From NCBI GenBank assembly GCA_043807765.1, contig JAZDFQ010000072.1, positions 1-64,000 of the forward strand: DNA of 64,000 bases, given 5' to 3'. This document shows, one piece after another, positions 1 through 9,159 of the stretch (the stretch's first letter is position 1; each line of letters begins with the position of its first letter). The notes beneath the pieces are model-generated. The model was not told where the DNA came from. It was given only the letters and a program-made list of their open reading frames with translations, and ran no database searches. The stretch is from Stygiobacter sp043807765. GTDB lineage: Bacteria; Bacteroidota; Ignavibacteria; Ignavibacteriales; Melioribacteraceae. The position numbers were made by a program, and so were the translations under genes.

Positions 1-164
1 ATCTTGAACAACATTGCCAATAAAATCTTAAAGCTTACTTGTGCTGTTATTAATTCTAAAACATCTTTTATTAACAATTATCAATCGGTCAATCCTATGA
101 TGCTTAAAACCGCTTGACTTTGTCATAATATTCAGTGTGACGATTATTCGAAAATTCTTGTTAT

Positions 165-854
165 TTAGAAGTATATTTTTTTAGCAGTGAAAGGACTTTT
201 TTGAATTATAACATCTGCAAGTTTTTCGATTACGTTTAAGTAATCTTCCTTTTTAGGCACTGTCAGCAAATTCGATTTCTCTTCCACTTTGCCGTAGCTA
301 ACCAAGTTACGGGTTTTATTATCCCAAATTATATATTCAATTCCGGCAGTGAGTAAGTAAGTGGATTCACCAATACTACCTAGCGATGAACCGCTGATTT
401 TAGCCAGCTTCGTAAAATAAAGCTTATCAAAGATCACTAAATAATCTATTTGCGCAAACCGTCCATTCTTTTCGCTCAGTTTTGGAATTTGAAACTCCAA
501 ACTCATTCTATCAATATCTACTTTTTGCTTTTCCAATTTAACTTCCTTTACATCATCAGAAATCTCTTCGGCAACAATTTCTGTTTGAGTTTTTTCCCCG
601 ATAATTATCTTCATGTAGTTCTCAAACATTTCCGCTTCTCTAAATGTAGCATTGCCGATTAGATTGCTGGTATTGCCGTTTGAGCTAGCAGTGATAATCG
701 ATTTCGAATTCATCGGCAGTACTAAAACTTTTGGGTGTGTTTCTTTTTTATTGCCGTACTCAGGATGAAGATATTGGAATCCGCTTGGATTTGTACAATT
801 CGTGAGAATAAAAATTGCGACCATGCACAATATTTTGGTTGCTGGGTTTTTCAT
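165..854 (-). CDS. Putative lipoprotein of unknown function
   Basis: A 229-residue protein with a short basic N-terminus, a hydrophobic stretch and a lipobox-like LTNC at about residues 17-20, so it is probably lipidated and anchored in the periplasm or on the outer membrane. The rest is soluble, with a mixed alpha/beta pattern and a conserved-looking core (residues about 125-185) ending in an IWDNKTRNLVSYGKVE segment. That core faintly recalls small envelope lipoproteins that report on assembly, but I do not recognise the family. No strong ribosome binding site precedes the start. The gene stands alone, downstream of the SusC/SusD terminator, with 164 bases of featureless AT-rich sequence between it and the window edge. 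Function unknown. Confidence 0.75.
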   Translation of the reverse strand: MKNPATKILCMVAIFILTNCTNPSGFQYLHPEYGNKKETHPKVLVLPMNSKSIITASSNGNTSNLIGNATFREAEMFENYMKIIIGEKTQTEIVAEEISDDVKEVKLEKQKVDIDRMSLEFQIPKLSEKNGRFAQIDYLVIFDKLYFTKLAKISGSSLGSIGESTYLLTAGIEYIIWDNKTRNLVSYGKVEEKSNLLTVPKKEDYLNVIEKLADVIIQKSPFTAKKIYF

Positions 855-892
855 TAGAGTGTTTTCTAAAAATTTTCAAATCCGATTCCATT

Positions 893-926
893 CAAAAAAT
901 AAACCACAGGGCCGAAGCTCTGTGGT
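893..926 (-). terminator. Rho-independent terminator after the SusC/SusD operon
   Basis: The arms ACCACAG (903-909) and CTGTGGT (920-926) are extended by inner GC pairs around a CGAA loop. On the minus strand the stem is followed by a T-rich tract (complement of the A-rich run at 893-902). It lies about 55 bases past the SusD stop codon and ends the minus-strand operon. Confidence 0.85.
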
Positions 927-981
927 CTCATCAACCACGCATCAGAAGGAAGTCTTCTACGCGGTAAATTCTCCCATCATT

Positions 982-2181
982 CTAAAAGTTGGAATTATTA
1001 TCTCTCTCACGTTGTGGTATAGGCAATTGTTTCCATGATTCACCCGTTAAATGCCACTTAGCAAATCTGTGTTGATCAATTAACCGTGTACCTTGGCAGA
1101 AAAGTTCTTTATCTCTTTCTACATAAAGGTCATCTAAATTGATTGTTGCTAGGTTTCCAATTCCATAGGAAGTTCTAACTTCGTTAACTAACGCTAAAGC
1201 GTTACCGGAACCTTGCCCTCTTAAAGAAGCTTCTGCAAGCATTAAGTTATTTTCTTTCCATGTAAGGAAAACATAAGCGCTGCTCTTATCTGGATATTTG
1301 TTTTGGTAGTAGTGTGTAGCTCCGCCAAAAGTAAATTCTTTAATGACAATTCTTGCGGACTCTTTCGGATCAGCCTTTACATAAGCACCAAACCTATCAG
1401 CAACGTGAATTTGCTTACGTCCGTTACCGGCAAATCCCCAGAAATAAATATTACTTGCATCATGATTTAGCGCGGTAAAATCAGCATCGTTTTTCTGCAA
1501 ACCCTTTGCAGCATAGGTATTCACATTTGCATAATCTCCTTTTGCAAGATAGATTTTAGCAATAAACGAGTTGACTACTTTAATCGTATGCGCATCTGTT
1601 GTATATGTAAGAGAACTCTTGGCAAGATTTAGGGCGTCATCCAGCAATGTTGCGGCTGGAATAAATGGACCGGCATTTATGCAAGCGCCCGGTTCAGTTT
1701 TAGTTAGCGCAAATGTTGTTCCAAGATAGAAGCGAGCTATTGCTCCATAGAATGAAGAAGTGAATAGAGCTTCATTTTTTAGAGCAGCATTTGTAAATGA
1801 AATTTGGCCAACACGTACACCAAGTGTATCTGCCATGAATCTAAGTGAATGTAGGTTATTCCATGTACCGGCAACAGAGTTATTGTTAAGCGCAATTACT
1901 CCGGTATTTATTTCTTCAAATTGAGGATAAGAAGCATCTGGATTTTGGTTGCTATATTCTAACGCATCAGATAACAAATCGGATTGGCATCCAAGCTCTG
2001 AAGAAGTTACAGAGAATCCTTGCAAGACACCAGTAATTTGAAATTGAATTTGTCCTTCAGCTGTTAGTCTTGAATCCTCTACTTGAGTAATCATAGGATC
2101 AACTTCGTTGATATAATCATCGCAGCCAAAGAAAAGCCCCAGCATTATAACTATACTCGATAAAAATATATTTCTTTTCAT
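982..2181 (-). CDS. SusD/RagB-family nutrient-binding lipoprotein
   Basis: Surface glycan- or nutrient-binding partner of the TonB-dependent receptor encoded just upstream. The N-terminus is a lipoprotein signal with FFGC at about residues 16-20. The C-terminal part carries the SusD signature: a NLMLAEASLRG helix, a LYVERDKELFCQGTRLID segment and the terminal LPIPQRERDNN motif. TPR-like helices fill the middle. At 399 residues it is shorter than most SusD proteins (450-600), suggesting a compact ligand-binding region. A strong AAAGGAGG ribosome binding site precedes the ATG. The SusC gene ends 15 bases upstream, so the two are co-transcribed, and a hairpin terminator follows. The substrate cannot be read from the sequence; no glycoside hydrolase gene is directly adjacent. 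Confidence 0.9.
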   Translation of the reverse strand: MKRNIFLSSIVIMLGLFFGCDDYINEVDPMITQVEDSRLTAEGQIQFQITGVLQGFSVTSSELGCQSDLLSDALEYSNQNPDASYPQFEEINTGVIALNNNSVAGTWNNLHSLRFMADTLGVRVGQISFTNAALKNEALFTSSFYGAIARFYLGTTFALTKTEPGACINAGPFIPAATLLDDALNLAKSSLTYTTDAHTIKVVNSFIAKIYLAKGDYANVNTYAAKGLQKNDADFTALNHDASNIYFWGFAGNGRKQIHVADRFGAYVKADPKESARIVIKEFTFGGATHYYQNKYPDKSSAYVFLTWKENNLMLAEASLRGQGSGNALALVNEVRTSYGIGNLATINLDDLYVERDKELFCQGTRLIDQHRFAKWHLTGESWKQLPIPQRERDNNSNF

Positions 2182-2196
2182 ATTGTTGTTCCTCCT

Positions 2197-5118
2197 TTAA
2201 AAACCTAGTCTAAGCCAGAAGTTGAATGTTCTTGGCGTTGGTAGTGTTAAGAATTCTTGTCCAATGGCTAAATTCTGTCTTGCACCGGAAAAGTTTACAC
2301 CGGGATCTCCATCTTTGTATTCTGAAAATGTTGCCAGATTTCTTACAGAAACACCAGCAGTTACACTTTTAAGGTAAGAATTAAGAGACAGATCACTAAA
2401 TAGATCAGTGAAATCATAGCTGAAACTTACTTCTCTAATAATAAGATAGCTTGCATCTTCAACAAAGTTTGCTTCATACAAGCCGTCAACTTTCATATAC
2501 TCTTCAGCAACTTTTTTGTACTCATCGGTTCCGGGTGTTAATGCAACAACACCGGCTGGAGCGGCGCCAGGATATGCAGCTGATAAGCCTAACAAAGCTC
2601 TGTATCTATTAACTTCTGCAACACCGCCCAATCTTGAAGCAAATTGTTTTGACCCGTTGCTGATCTTATTGTTAAGACCCCATTCGGCGAATGCATACAG
2701 GTTAAAGTTCTTGAAAAATTTGAAATTGACTGTGAAAGAGCCGGAATGGTCCGGAATTGGTGAACCTAAATCTCTTCTTTCTGTTGAAAGTGTTGCACCG
2801 ATATATTTTCCAGTTGAAGAACTATAAATAGGAGCGACCGGAACGAAAGCATAGAATCTGCTCTTGGAATAGCCCACAGCATGAGCATTCGGTGTGGCGA
2901 TGATATCACCGGTCCCACCTAAATCTTCAATCTTATTGGTTTGATAATTCCATATCAACGATAAATCTAGGTTGAATTCGTTTCCTCTTATCGGAGAATA
3001 TTGTAAGAGGGATTCAAAACCGGAACCGGTTACTTTTCCTAAGTTATATGGTTGAGCAAGGGAACCAGTTGTTACTTGTAACTTTCCGCTTGATCCGGCT
3101 AATACTCTGTTTACAATTGACTTTTCAGCGACAGTGTTATAGTAAGTTAATTCGAGGGATACATTTTTGAATAACTCTGCGTCAAAACCAACTTCAATTT
3201 CTTTTACACGTTCCGGTTCAATCTTATCATTTCCAATTACTGCAATTGCAGCACCGGCGCCATATCCGCCAACTTGTGCATCCCATAAAAGTGGAATACC
3301 ATCTGTTGTTCCAGGTAATACACCGCCTTCACCATAAGCTGCACGTAGTTTTAATAAATTAACAAAGCTTGGTAAGAAATCAAATTTATCAACACGTAGA
3401 GCAAAGCTTGCTTTTGGATAAGTGATTGATGGCGCGTTTTCACCAATTGAAGTAGCATAATCTTTACGAAGACCCAATGTTAAGAAGTATTTATCTTGAT
3501 AACTGATCGAGTGTTCTGTAAAAATTCCACCTTCGCGAGCATGTAAAAATTGTTCTGCCCATGTTGTAACTGTTCCGCCGGAACCTAAATCAGTAATTAA
3601 TGTTGAATTAAAATCTTCAACAGTAACATTGTTGCCTTGTAAATATCTATTAAAGAATTGAGCACCAACTACGGAACGGAATTTGAAATCGCTAAACTCA
3701 TAATTATAAGCTGCATTAAATTCCATATTCTGGTTTGTGTTGCGTCTATCATACAATGCTTTTTGCCCATCTGCTACTAATGCATTATATCCGATTGGAT
3801 AGAATCTATTTTCTCTGTAATTCATATTATCAACACCTAGAGTAGCATTGATTTCCAAATCTTCAATTGGAGTATAATTTGCAGAAATAGAACCTATAAA
3901 TTGATTTGTTGTTCCTTCCAAGTATGCTTGATCCAGCATAACGCGAGATGTCCACGTAAATGGTTTGTAACGTAACAGCATGTTGCCTAACCAACCGTAA
4001 ATCGAGTTATCGTTGTTTGGTCTAAGTACTTTATTGTTGTTATAATACGCGTTGAGTTTAATGTTCAGGTTATTGTATGGATTAGCAACAAGATTAATTC
4101 TTGTAGAAGTTCTTTCTTGCCGGTTTGTTGGTAAGATTCCATCTTCAATTCTATTTTCTAAGCTAGCGTAGTATCTTACTTCAGAGTTTCCGCCAACTAT
4201 GTTTAGAAAATGTTCGCGGATTGGTCCCTTGCGGAGATTATTATTTGCAGTATCAGCCGTGACATAAACATCGGAATCATACTTTCTCTGCTGCTCGTTG
4301 TATCCGTAATTAAATTTGTATTCTACAGACAAACCTTTTCTTGCCGCAGCAGAAACCTTTCCGGTTTTTGTTGTAATAAGTACAACACCGTTGGCACCAT
4401 TTGTACCATACATAGCCGCAGCTGCCGGACCTTTTAAGAATTCAATCTTATCAATGTCGTTAGCGTTCAAACCGGATAGAGTATTATTTAACTGGCCGCC
4501 GGCTGCTAAACCGATTTCGGTATTTTCGACTCTTACTCCATCAATATACATTGTTGGCTGACCGGTACCATTCAAACCGCCGCCGCCTCTAACATTAAAT
4601 CTCCAACCACCTCCTACGTTACCGGAAGCGTTAGTCATTTGCACACCGGATACTTTACCGGCAACAATCTGTGAAATTCCGTTATAAGAATTAATTGTTT
4701 GTAATTCTGCAGCGTTAATCCTCGCAACGGAAACTTCTGCTACCGACTTAGAAGTTTTTGAAGCGATACCAGTAACAACTATTTCTTCGTTCTGGAATAC
4801 ATCCTCTTCCAATGAAAAATCTTGGACTATTTCAGAACCACTTAAAACTATTCGCGCTACACCTTTCTTATAATTAATAAAAGATGCTGTTAATTCCGTT
4901 TGCTGTCCGTTAGCCATACTTGTCGGAACATCAAACGAATAGTTGCCGTCTAAATCCGTTGCGGCTCCTAAGCCGGAAGATTTTAAAACAACACTTGCCC
5001 CAATTAACGGTTCCCCATTCTGATCCGTTACTTTTCCTCCTATCTTAAAAGTAGACTGCCCAAAGGCAAGACTATTTGTAAGAATGAGAAATACCAGAAA
5101 AAGTAAAAATCTCTTCAT
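2197..5118 (-). CDS. SusC/RagA-family TonB-dependent outer-membrane receptor
   Basis: TonB-driven outer-membrane channel that imports a ligand captured by the SusD partner. Domains in order: signal peptide (residues about 1-21), carboxypeptidase-regulatory-like domain (about 25-110, with GKVTDQNGEPLIGASVVL), plug domain (about 115-260, with the SusC-type FLKGPAAAAMYGTNGANGVVLITTKTG) and a beta-barrel ending in aromatic FWLRLGF. The reading frame is open 13 codons further upstream, but the ATG at 5118 starts a canonical signal peptide (MKRFLLFLVFLIL) and has a purine-rich AGAGAGAA just before it, so I take that start. The length (973 residues) is normal for the family. The gene overlaps nothing and is followed after 15 bases by SusD. 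A CCGTTTATCA element lies about 140 bases upstream on the same strand. Confidence 0.93.
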   Translation of the reverse strand: MKRFLLFLVFLILTNSLAFGQSTFKIGGKVTDQNGEPLIGASVVLKSSGLGAATDLDGNYSFDVPTSMANGQQTELTASFINYKKGVARIVLSGSEIVQDFSLEEDVFQNEEIVVTGIASKTSKSVAEVSVARINAAELQTINSYNGISQIVAGKVSGVQMTNASGNVGGGWRFNVRGGGGLNGTGQPTMYIDGVRVENTEIGLAAGGQLNNTLSGLNANDIDKIEFLKGPAAAAMYGTNGANGVVLITTKTGKVSAAARKGLSVEYKFNYGYNEQQRKYDSDVYVTADTANNNLRKGPIREHFLNIVGGNSEVRYYASLENRIEDGILPTNRQERTSTRINLVANPYNNLNIKLNAYYNNNKVLRPNNDNSIYGWLGNMLLRYKPFTWTSRVMLDQAYLEGTTNQFIGSISANYTPIEDLEINATLGVDNMNYRENRFYPIGYNALVADGQKALYDRRNTNQNMEFNAAYNYEFSDFKFRSVVGAQFFNRYLQGNNVTVEDFNSTLITDLGSGGTVTTWAEQFLHAREGGIFTEHSISYQDKYFLTLGLRKDYATSIGENAPSITYPKASFALRVDKFDFLPSFVNLLKLRAAYGEGGVLPGTTDGIPLLWDAQVGGYGAGAAIAVIGNDKIEPERVKEIEVGFDAELFKNVSLELTYYNTVAEKSIVNRVLAGSSGKLQVTTGSLAQPYNLGKVTGSGFESLLQYSPIRGNEFNLDLSLIWNYQTNKIEDLGGTGDIIATPNAHAVGYSKSRFYAFVPVAPIYSSSTGKYIGATLSTERRDLGSPIPDHSGSFTVNFKFFKNFNLYAFAEWGLNNKISNGSKQFASRLGGVAEVNRYRALLGLSAAYPGAAPAGVVALTPGTDEYKKVAEEYMKVDGLYEANFVEDASYLIIREVSFSYDFTDLFSDLSLNSYLKSVTAGVSVRNLATFSEYKDGDPGVNFSGARQNLAIGQEFLTLPTPRTFNFWLRLGF

Positions 5119-5258
5119 ACACTTCTCTCTGTTTAGTTGATGAATACACAATTGCAATAAGTCTGCACACGCATACTTAAGGTTGTCTAAATTTCAGTTT
5201 CAAAATAGTTTTGCATTAGTAGCCTTTAAACCATTCATGTACTAGTGGTCAATAGGCA

Positions 5259-5268
5259 TGATAAACGG
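5259..5268 (-). promoter_or_regulatory. Single CCGTTTATCA element upstream of susC
   Basis: On the minus strand this reads CCGTTTATCA. It differs at one base from the duplicated CCGCTTATCA in front of the neighbouring two-component system, and it points toward susC. It may be a half-site for the same regulator. One copy of a 10-mer with a mismatch is weak evidence. Confidence 0.25.
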
Positions 5269-5305
5269 TTGACGATTGTTGCCGCTAAAATTTGAGCTCG
5301 ACTAA

Positions 5306-5521
5306 TTAATTATGCTTCTGGAGCGATCTTCTTATTTCGTACATGGAATAAAAATTAATTACCGAAATGAGAATGAAGATCACTCCGCTAATCATCATCA
5401 TAGCAAACCACTCCTTTTTTAGCTGGAATGGAACCAATGATTTTGATAGCGATTCGATTTGCTTAATGAAGACCAGTGTAGCGCCCAATAAAAAAATACA
5501 TACATTGTAAAGCTTGCCCAT
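5306..5521 (-). CDS. Small two-helix membrane protein
   Basis: A 71-residue protein with two hydrophobic segments (residues about 6-20 and 37-58), separated by a short loop and ending in a basic tail (YEIRRSLQKHN). The frame is open 11 codons upstream, but GGGAGG sits at ideal distance before the ATG at 5521, which fixes the start. It lies between susC (187 bases downstream, same strand) and the divergent LytS/LytTR operon. It may be an accessory of either; no family is recognised and no function can be assigned. Confidence 0.7.
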   Translation of the reverse strand: MGKLYNVCIFLLGATLVFIKQIESLSKSLVPFQLKKEWFAMMMISGVIFILISVINFYSMYEIRRSLQKHN

Positions 5522-5636
5522 GCAACCTCCCTCGGTTTTATTTGTCTCTCTCATGTGTTGGACGAGCTAAAGATTGAAATGTTTTAGGTAGAAAATAAAA
5601 CCCGCATAATCATGTAAGTGAATAGCAATCCAGCAG

Positions 5637-5666
5637 CCGCTTATCATCTCTAATGACCGCTTATCA
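5637..5666 (+). promoter_or_regulatory. Direct repeat CCGCTTATCA x2, possible LytTR operator
   Basis: Two perfect copies of CCGCTTATCA at 5637-5646 and 5657-5666 have a period of exactly 20 bases, about two helical turns. They lie 63-92 bases before the histidine kinase start in a divergent intergenic region. LytTR regulators are known to bind direct repeats of about 9-10 bp placed on one face of the helix, so autoregulation of the downstream LytTR gene is plausible. This is inference from spacing and position. Confidence 0.4.
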
Positions 5667-5728
5667 ATCTTGGATAAATTTTTTGCATGGAATTACGATA
5701 TTAAGAATGATTAATTGCAGAGTTAGAA

Positions 5729-6832
5729 ATGAAACCTAATTACATAATCATGTGGCTGACAAAACATATCGAGAAGAATAATTATCCGCCTTTCCACTTT
5801 ATTAATACTGTGGGATGGCTTGTAATTATTTTCGCAGATACATTTATTGTTAGTCCCGACTTGCTTCTAAACAATTTCCCTCTGCTTATTACCAACACCT
5901 TGCAGTGGAGCTGCGGTTATGTTATCTCAATCTACATTCGTTCAATCTATACTAAATACAATTATTCATCGCAAAGCATTTACAGAATCATTGGATTCAT
6001 TCTAGTAATTAGCCTTCTAGCTTCAATTCTTCTCTACTTTGCGGTGCATCTTATTGCAATACCATATAACTACAAGCATATTGACAGACTACTTGAGATT
6101 ACCTTTACGCTTAATGTTCTTGCGAATAATTTAACCCGCTACTTCCCATTGTTCACTACGTGGAGTTTGCTCTACTTCGGAATAAAGCTCTGGATCGATT
6201 TACAAATGATACGTAACCGGGCTGAAAAGGCCGATCTATTAGCACAAAGCGCGCAGTTGCAAATGTTACGTTATCAGATAAATCCACATTTTCTATTTAA
6301 CTCATTTAGCTCGCTTCGCGCACTTATTCGTTCCGATAAAGAAAAGGCCGAAGAAATGTTAAATAAGCTTTCAGAGTTTTACCGCTACACACTGATTACG
6401 CGAAATTCTACGTTTGTACCTCTTCGAGATGAAATTGATGCTATAAAGCATTATGCGTCCATTGAGAAGATCAGATTTGAGGAAAAAATCGAATTCGCAT
6501 TTGATATACCGAATAATGCCGTTGATTTTCCGGTGCCAACTTTTATATTACATCCGTTGATTGAAAACGCTATCAAGTATGGAATGCTGACTAGCCAACT
6601 ACCGCTCCAAATCAACATTGTTATTAATTATGATAATGAGTGGCTTAATATTGAAGTTGTTAATTCCGGTAAATGGATAAAAAAAGGAAGTGAGATAAAC
6701 CAAAACGGGACCGGGACCGGGTTGAGTAATTTGATTAATCGCTTAGAACATACATTTCCTAAAAATTATTTTTTTGAAACGAAAGAAGAAGATGGAAGAG
6801 TTCTTTCAATTCTAAGACTTAGGAAGCCGTAA
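5729..6832 (+). CDS. LytS/YehU-type sensor histidine kinase
   Basis: Membrane sensor kinase that phosphorylates the LytTR regulator encoded next. About four membrane helices occupy residues 25-165, a short coiled coil follows (about 165-183), then the His_kinase domain with the characteristic QINPHFLFNS box (phospho-acceptor His about 187). The HATPase domain has an N-box LIENAIKYG and a glycine box GTGTGLSNL. No periplasmic sensor domain is visible, so the signal is probably sensed within or near the membrane. The response regulator starts one base after the stop codon, a clear operon. The CCGCTTATCA direct repeat lies upstream. The SusC/SusD pair on the opposite strand is a possible target, as often seen in this phylum, but that is inference. 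Confidence 0.9.
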   Translation: MKPNYIIMWLTKHIEKNNYPPFHFINTVGWLVIIFADTFIVSPDLLLNNFPLLITNTLQWSCGYVISIYIRSIYTKYNYSSQSIYRIIGFILVISLLASILLYFAVHLIAIPYNYKHIDRLLEITFTLNVLANNLTRYFPLFTTWSLLYFGIKLWIDLQMIRNRAEKADLLAQSAQLQMLRYQINPHFLFNSFSSLRALIRSDKEKAEEMLNKLSEFYRYTLITRNSTFVPLRDEIDAIKHYASIEKIRFEEKIEFAFDIPNNAVDFPVPTFILHPLIENAIKYGMLTSQLPLQINIVINYDNEWLNIEVVNSGKWIKKGSEINQNGTGTGLSNLINRLEHTFPKNYFFETKEEDGRVLSILRLRKP

Positions 6833-6833
6833 T

Positions 6834-7559
6834 ATGGAAAAGAAGTTCAAGTGTATTATTGTTGATGACGAGAAACTCGCAAGGGAAGATTTAAAATCGC
6901 TGCTGGCTGATTTCCCCAATATCGAAATTATTGGAGAAGCCGATGGTAGTGCATCCGCAGTGAATTTGCTTAAAACAGTAGAGCCCGACTTAATATTTCT
7001 TGATATTCAGATGCCGGGCAAAACTGGATTTGATATTCTTTCGGAGATTCATACAGAAGCTAAAATTATTTTTGTAACTGCTTACGATGAATTTGCCGTG
7101 AAGGCTTTCGAAATCAGTGCTCAAGATTATCTGCTAAAGCCCGTTAGTAAATCCAGATTAGAGCTCGCAATTAAGAATCTGGAAACCAGCCAAACTGTTA
7201 AGAATATGAGCATCAACCAGCTTAATTATAACGATACTATTTTCGTGATGCTGAACAATAGCTATCAATTTCTAAAGATCAATTCACTAATAAAAATATT
7301 AGCTGCCGGTAATTATTCGGAAGTCTATTCAAACATCAAACAGAAAGGTCTTGTACTAAAATCTTTGCGCGAATGGGAGAACCGACTACCATCAAATCAT
7401 TTTGTTAGAATACACCGCAATACTATTATTAATCTGGAGTATGTAGATAAACTTGAAGACTGGTTTAATTATTCATATAAAATACACCTCAAGGGAATTG
7501 AAGAAACGGTAATTATGAGCCGTCGTTATGCATTAAAACTAAAAGACAAACTTGCATAA
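6834..7559 (+). CDS. LytTR-family response regulator
   Basis: DNA-binding response regulator partnered with the preceding kinase. The receiver domain (residues 1-120) has the acidic pair DD near residue 11, phospho-acceptor Asp at about 57 (FLDIQMPG), a T at the switch position (VTAYDE) and the conserved K in LLKPVSK. The LytTR DNA-binding domain (about 135-240) includes the ENRLPSNHFVRIHRNTIIN core and the MSRRY segment. GGAAG near the end of the kinase gene acts as the ribosome binding site. Length (241) is typical. The gene is followed by a palindromic intergenic element, not a plain terminator. Confidence 0.92.
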   Translation: MEKKFKCIIVDDEKLAREDLKSLLADFPNIEIIGEADGSASAVNLLKTVEPDLIFLDIQMPGKTGFDILSEIHTEAKIIFVTAYDEFAVKAFEISAQDYLLKPVSKSRLELAIKNLETSQTVKNMSINQLNYNDTIFVMLNNSYQFLKINSLIKILAAGNYSEVYSNIKQKGLVLKSLREWENRLPSNHFVRIHRNTIINLEYVDKLEDWFNYSYKIHLKGIEETVIMSRRYALKLKDKLA

Positions 7560-7605
7560 TAAGATTTCTACTTTATTCCGGATTATAAACTCTCCGCAAT
7601 CCTTT

Positions 7606-7852
7606 CGTCATTTCATGAAACCTTCTATCAATTCCAACTCGTAAAACAAAGAAACAACAGCGAAATTTGCACCACTCTTTGTAGATGAAGAGCTTGATTA
7701 AATTAAATCTTTACTCCTTATGTAAGGCTAAAAAGCAAGGGTACTGGGTCCCGCGCAAAAACGTTTAGCCGTAATTCCTCTCTAGAGAAACCTCCCCCTC
7801 TAGAGAGGTAGTTTATTAAAGTGTCTTTGATAGAAGGTTTACCAAGATGACA
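7606..7852. repeat. Nested palindromic intergenic element with 14-bp terminal inverted repeats
   Basis: Perfect inverted arms AAACCTTCTATCAA (7618-7631) and TTGATAGAAGGTTT (7827-7840) enclose about 195 bases. The similarity extends imperfectly outward through a GTCAT motif (7606 and 7852 sides). Inside is a second perfect 11-bp inverted repeat, CCTCTCTAGAG (7777-7787) and CTCTAGAGAGG (7798-7808). No ORF lies within. It occupies most of the 387-base gap between the LytTR regulator and the HEAT-repeat gene. The architecture resembles a MITE or REP-type element. Confidence 0.7.
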
Positions 7853-7946
7853 AGTGGTAAAACATAAATGGTTTTAATATTGTCTTAAGAAGTACAATTC
7901 GGCATAAGTATGCTGATTAAATATTTGTACTAAACAAGGAGTCATT

Positions 7947-8405
7947 ATGAATACTTTCTTTAAGCGAGCCGCAATAAGCATTGCTATGCTGGTAATGCTT
8001 TCGGTTACAACAAGCGGACAGTTCTATCATGTCTCTGAAGATCACCCAAATCACAAAATTGTACATACAAATCCTCTAGAAGGGTTAAAATCAGAAGAAG
8101 CAACAATTCGTTTCGATTCAGCTTACATGCTTGGAGAACTAAAGGAATCCAAAGCAGAAATCCCTCTTATGAAAGCTCTACGTGAAGATGAAGATCAATC
8201 TGTAAGAATTGTTGCGGCATTATCTTTAATTAAACTTGGAAAGCCGATCGGAGTAAATTTAGTTAAGAGGGTTGCAGAACTTACAGACTGCCCAAAAACT
8301 TGCAAAGTGCTGAACAAGTTTTACGAGTCTTATAACAGACACAGAGATTTGCCAAACAGAGAGCTATCTGATTTTCAGATCGCCTCTATGATTTATGATA
8401 AATGA
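7947..8405 (+). CDS. Small secreted HEAT-repeat protein
   Basis: A 152-residue protein with a signal peptide (about 1-24) followed by two or three HEAT-like helical repeats (residues about 45-105; SEEATIRFDSAYMLGELKESKAEIPLMKALREDEDQSVRIVAALSLIKLG shows the alternating pattern). A CPKTC motif around residue 112 could form a disulfide in the periplasm. AAGGAG precedes the ATG at good distance. HEAT repeats serve protein-protein contacts, so this is likely a periplasmic scaffold or adaptor; the partner is unknown. It is probably transcribed on its own or with the next gene, 51 bases downstream. Confidence 0.75.
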   Translation: MNTFFKRAAISIAMLVMLSVTTSGQFYHVSEDHPNHKIVHTNPLEGLKSEEATIRFDSAYMLGELKESKAEIPLMKALREDEDQSVRIVAALSLIKLGKPIGVNLVKRVAELTDCPKTCKVLNKFYESYNRHRDLPNRELSDFQIASMIYDK

Positions 8406-8456
8406 GAAATCAACTTGAAGAAAGGGACTTCCGGGGGGTTCCCTTAACCCGGTGAT

Positions 8457-9146
8457 ATGATGCCATCTGTTGAGATATTTAAAAATCTCTTAGAAAATTA
8501 TTCTGATGAATTGATCTCGACATTGGAAAAGAATAATTTTTTGGAAACGAGAATTTCACCTTTTGGTGAAATGATGACCAAGTATTCCGCTAGGGAATAT
8601 CTACAGAATATTGTACTCATAAAAAGCTCAGCTACAAGATTCATCGATTTAATGTCCAGCCCTTATGCCGCATGCAATTCTTTCAGTTCGTGTGAATTAT
8701 TTGAAATTATTTCTCAGCATGTAATTGCTTTAAGAGAAGAAAAAACCATAGCATTGATTAATGCTTCTAGTAAAGAGGACTACTTTAATATAACTCAACC
8801 GATACAGCTTGTACTGAATAAATTGGCTGAAGAAATTGTTACTAGTTTATCTCCAAATGGTTTTATTACATTTCACGCGTTCAGTATTAGAGATGAATAT
8901 TTTTATACATTTCATGTACATGGAATGTTGAATATCAATTTTAACATAATGGAAGAGATGGGTATTGAGACAATGTTTACAAGTGGCGCCAAAACATCCC
9001 TTTCGAATATTTATCTGATTTTCATCTGGCTATTTATAAAAGAGAATCATGGTAAGATAAATGTGAATCAAATTTCCTCAAATTATCATTTAATTTCGAT
9101 TAACATTCCCAAAAGCTTAACCCCGGATTTATATGTTAGCAATTGA
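8457..9146 (+). CDS. Hypothetical protein resembling a degenerate histidine-kinase ATPase domain
   Basis: A 229-residue soluble protein with no signal peptide. The C-terminal half follows the order of a HATPase_c fold. A VLNKLAEEIVTSLSPNGFITF segment sits where the N-box would be. A SLSNIYLIFIWLFIKENHGKINVN stretch sits where GLGLxxxxxxxxxHGGxIxV would be, and it is followed by a final beta strand (YHLISINIP). The catalytic Asn and the glycine-rich lid are missing, so ATP binding is doubtful. The N-terminal half has no recognisable H-box. The start is weakly supported (two ATGs in a row, poor ribosome binding site). A pseudokinase-like partner is one reading; the fold assignment is inference from pattern only. 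Confidence 0.6.
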   Translation: MMPSVEIFKNLLENYSDELISTLEKNNFLETRISPFGEMMTKYSAREYLQNIVLIKSSATRFIDLMSSPYAACNSFSSCELFEIISQHVIALREEKTIALINASSKEDYFNITQPIQLVLNKLAEEIVTSLSPNGFITFHAFSIRDEYFYTFHVHGMLNINFNIMEEMGIETMFTSGAKTSLSNIYLIFIWLFIKENHGKINVNQISSNYHLISINIPKSLTPDLYVSN

Positions 9147-9159
9147 TTAGTAAAAACAA

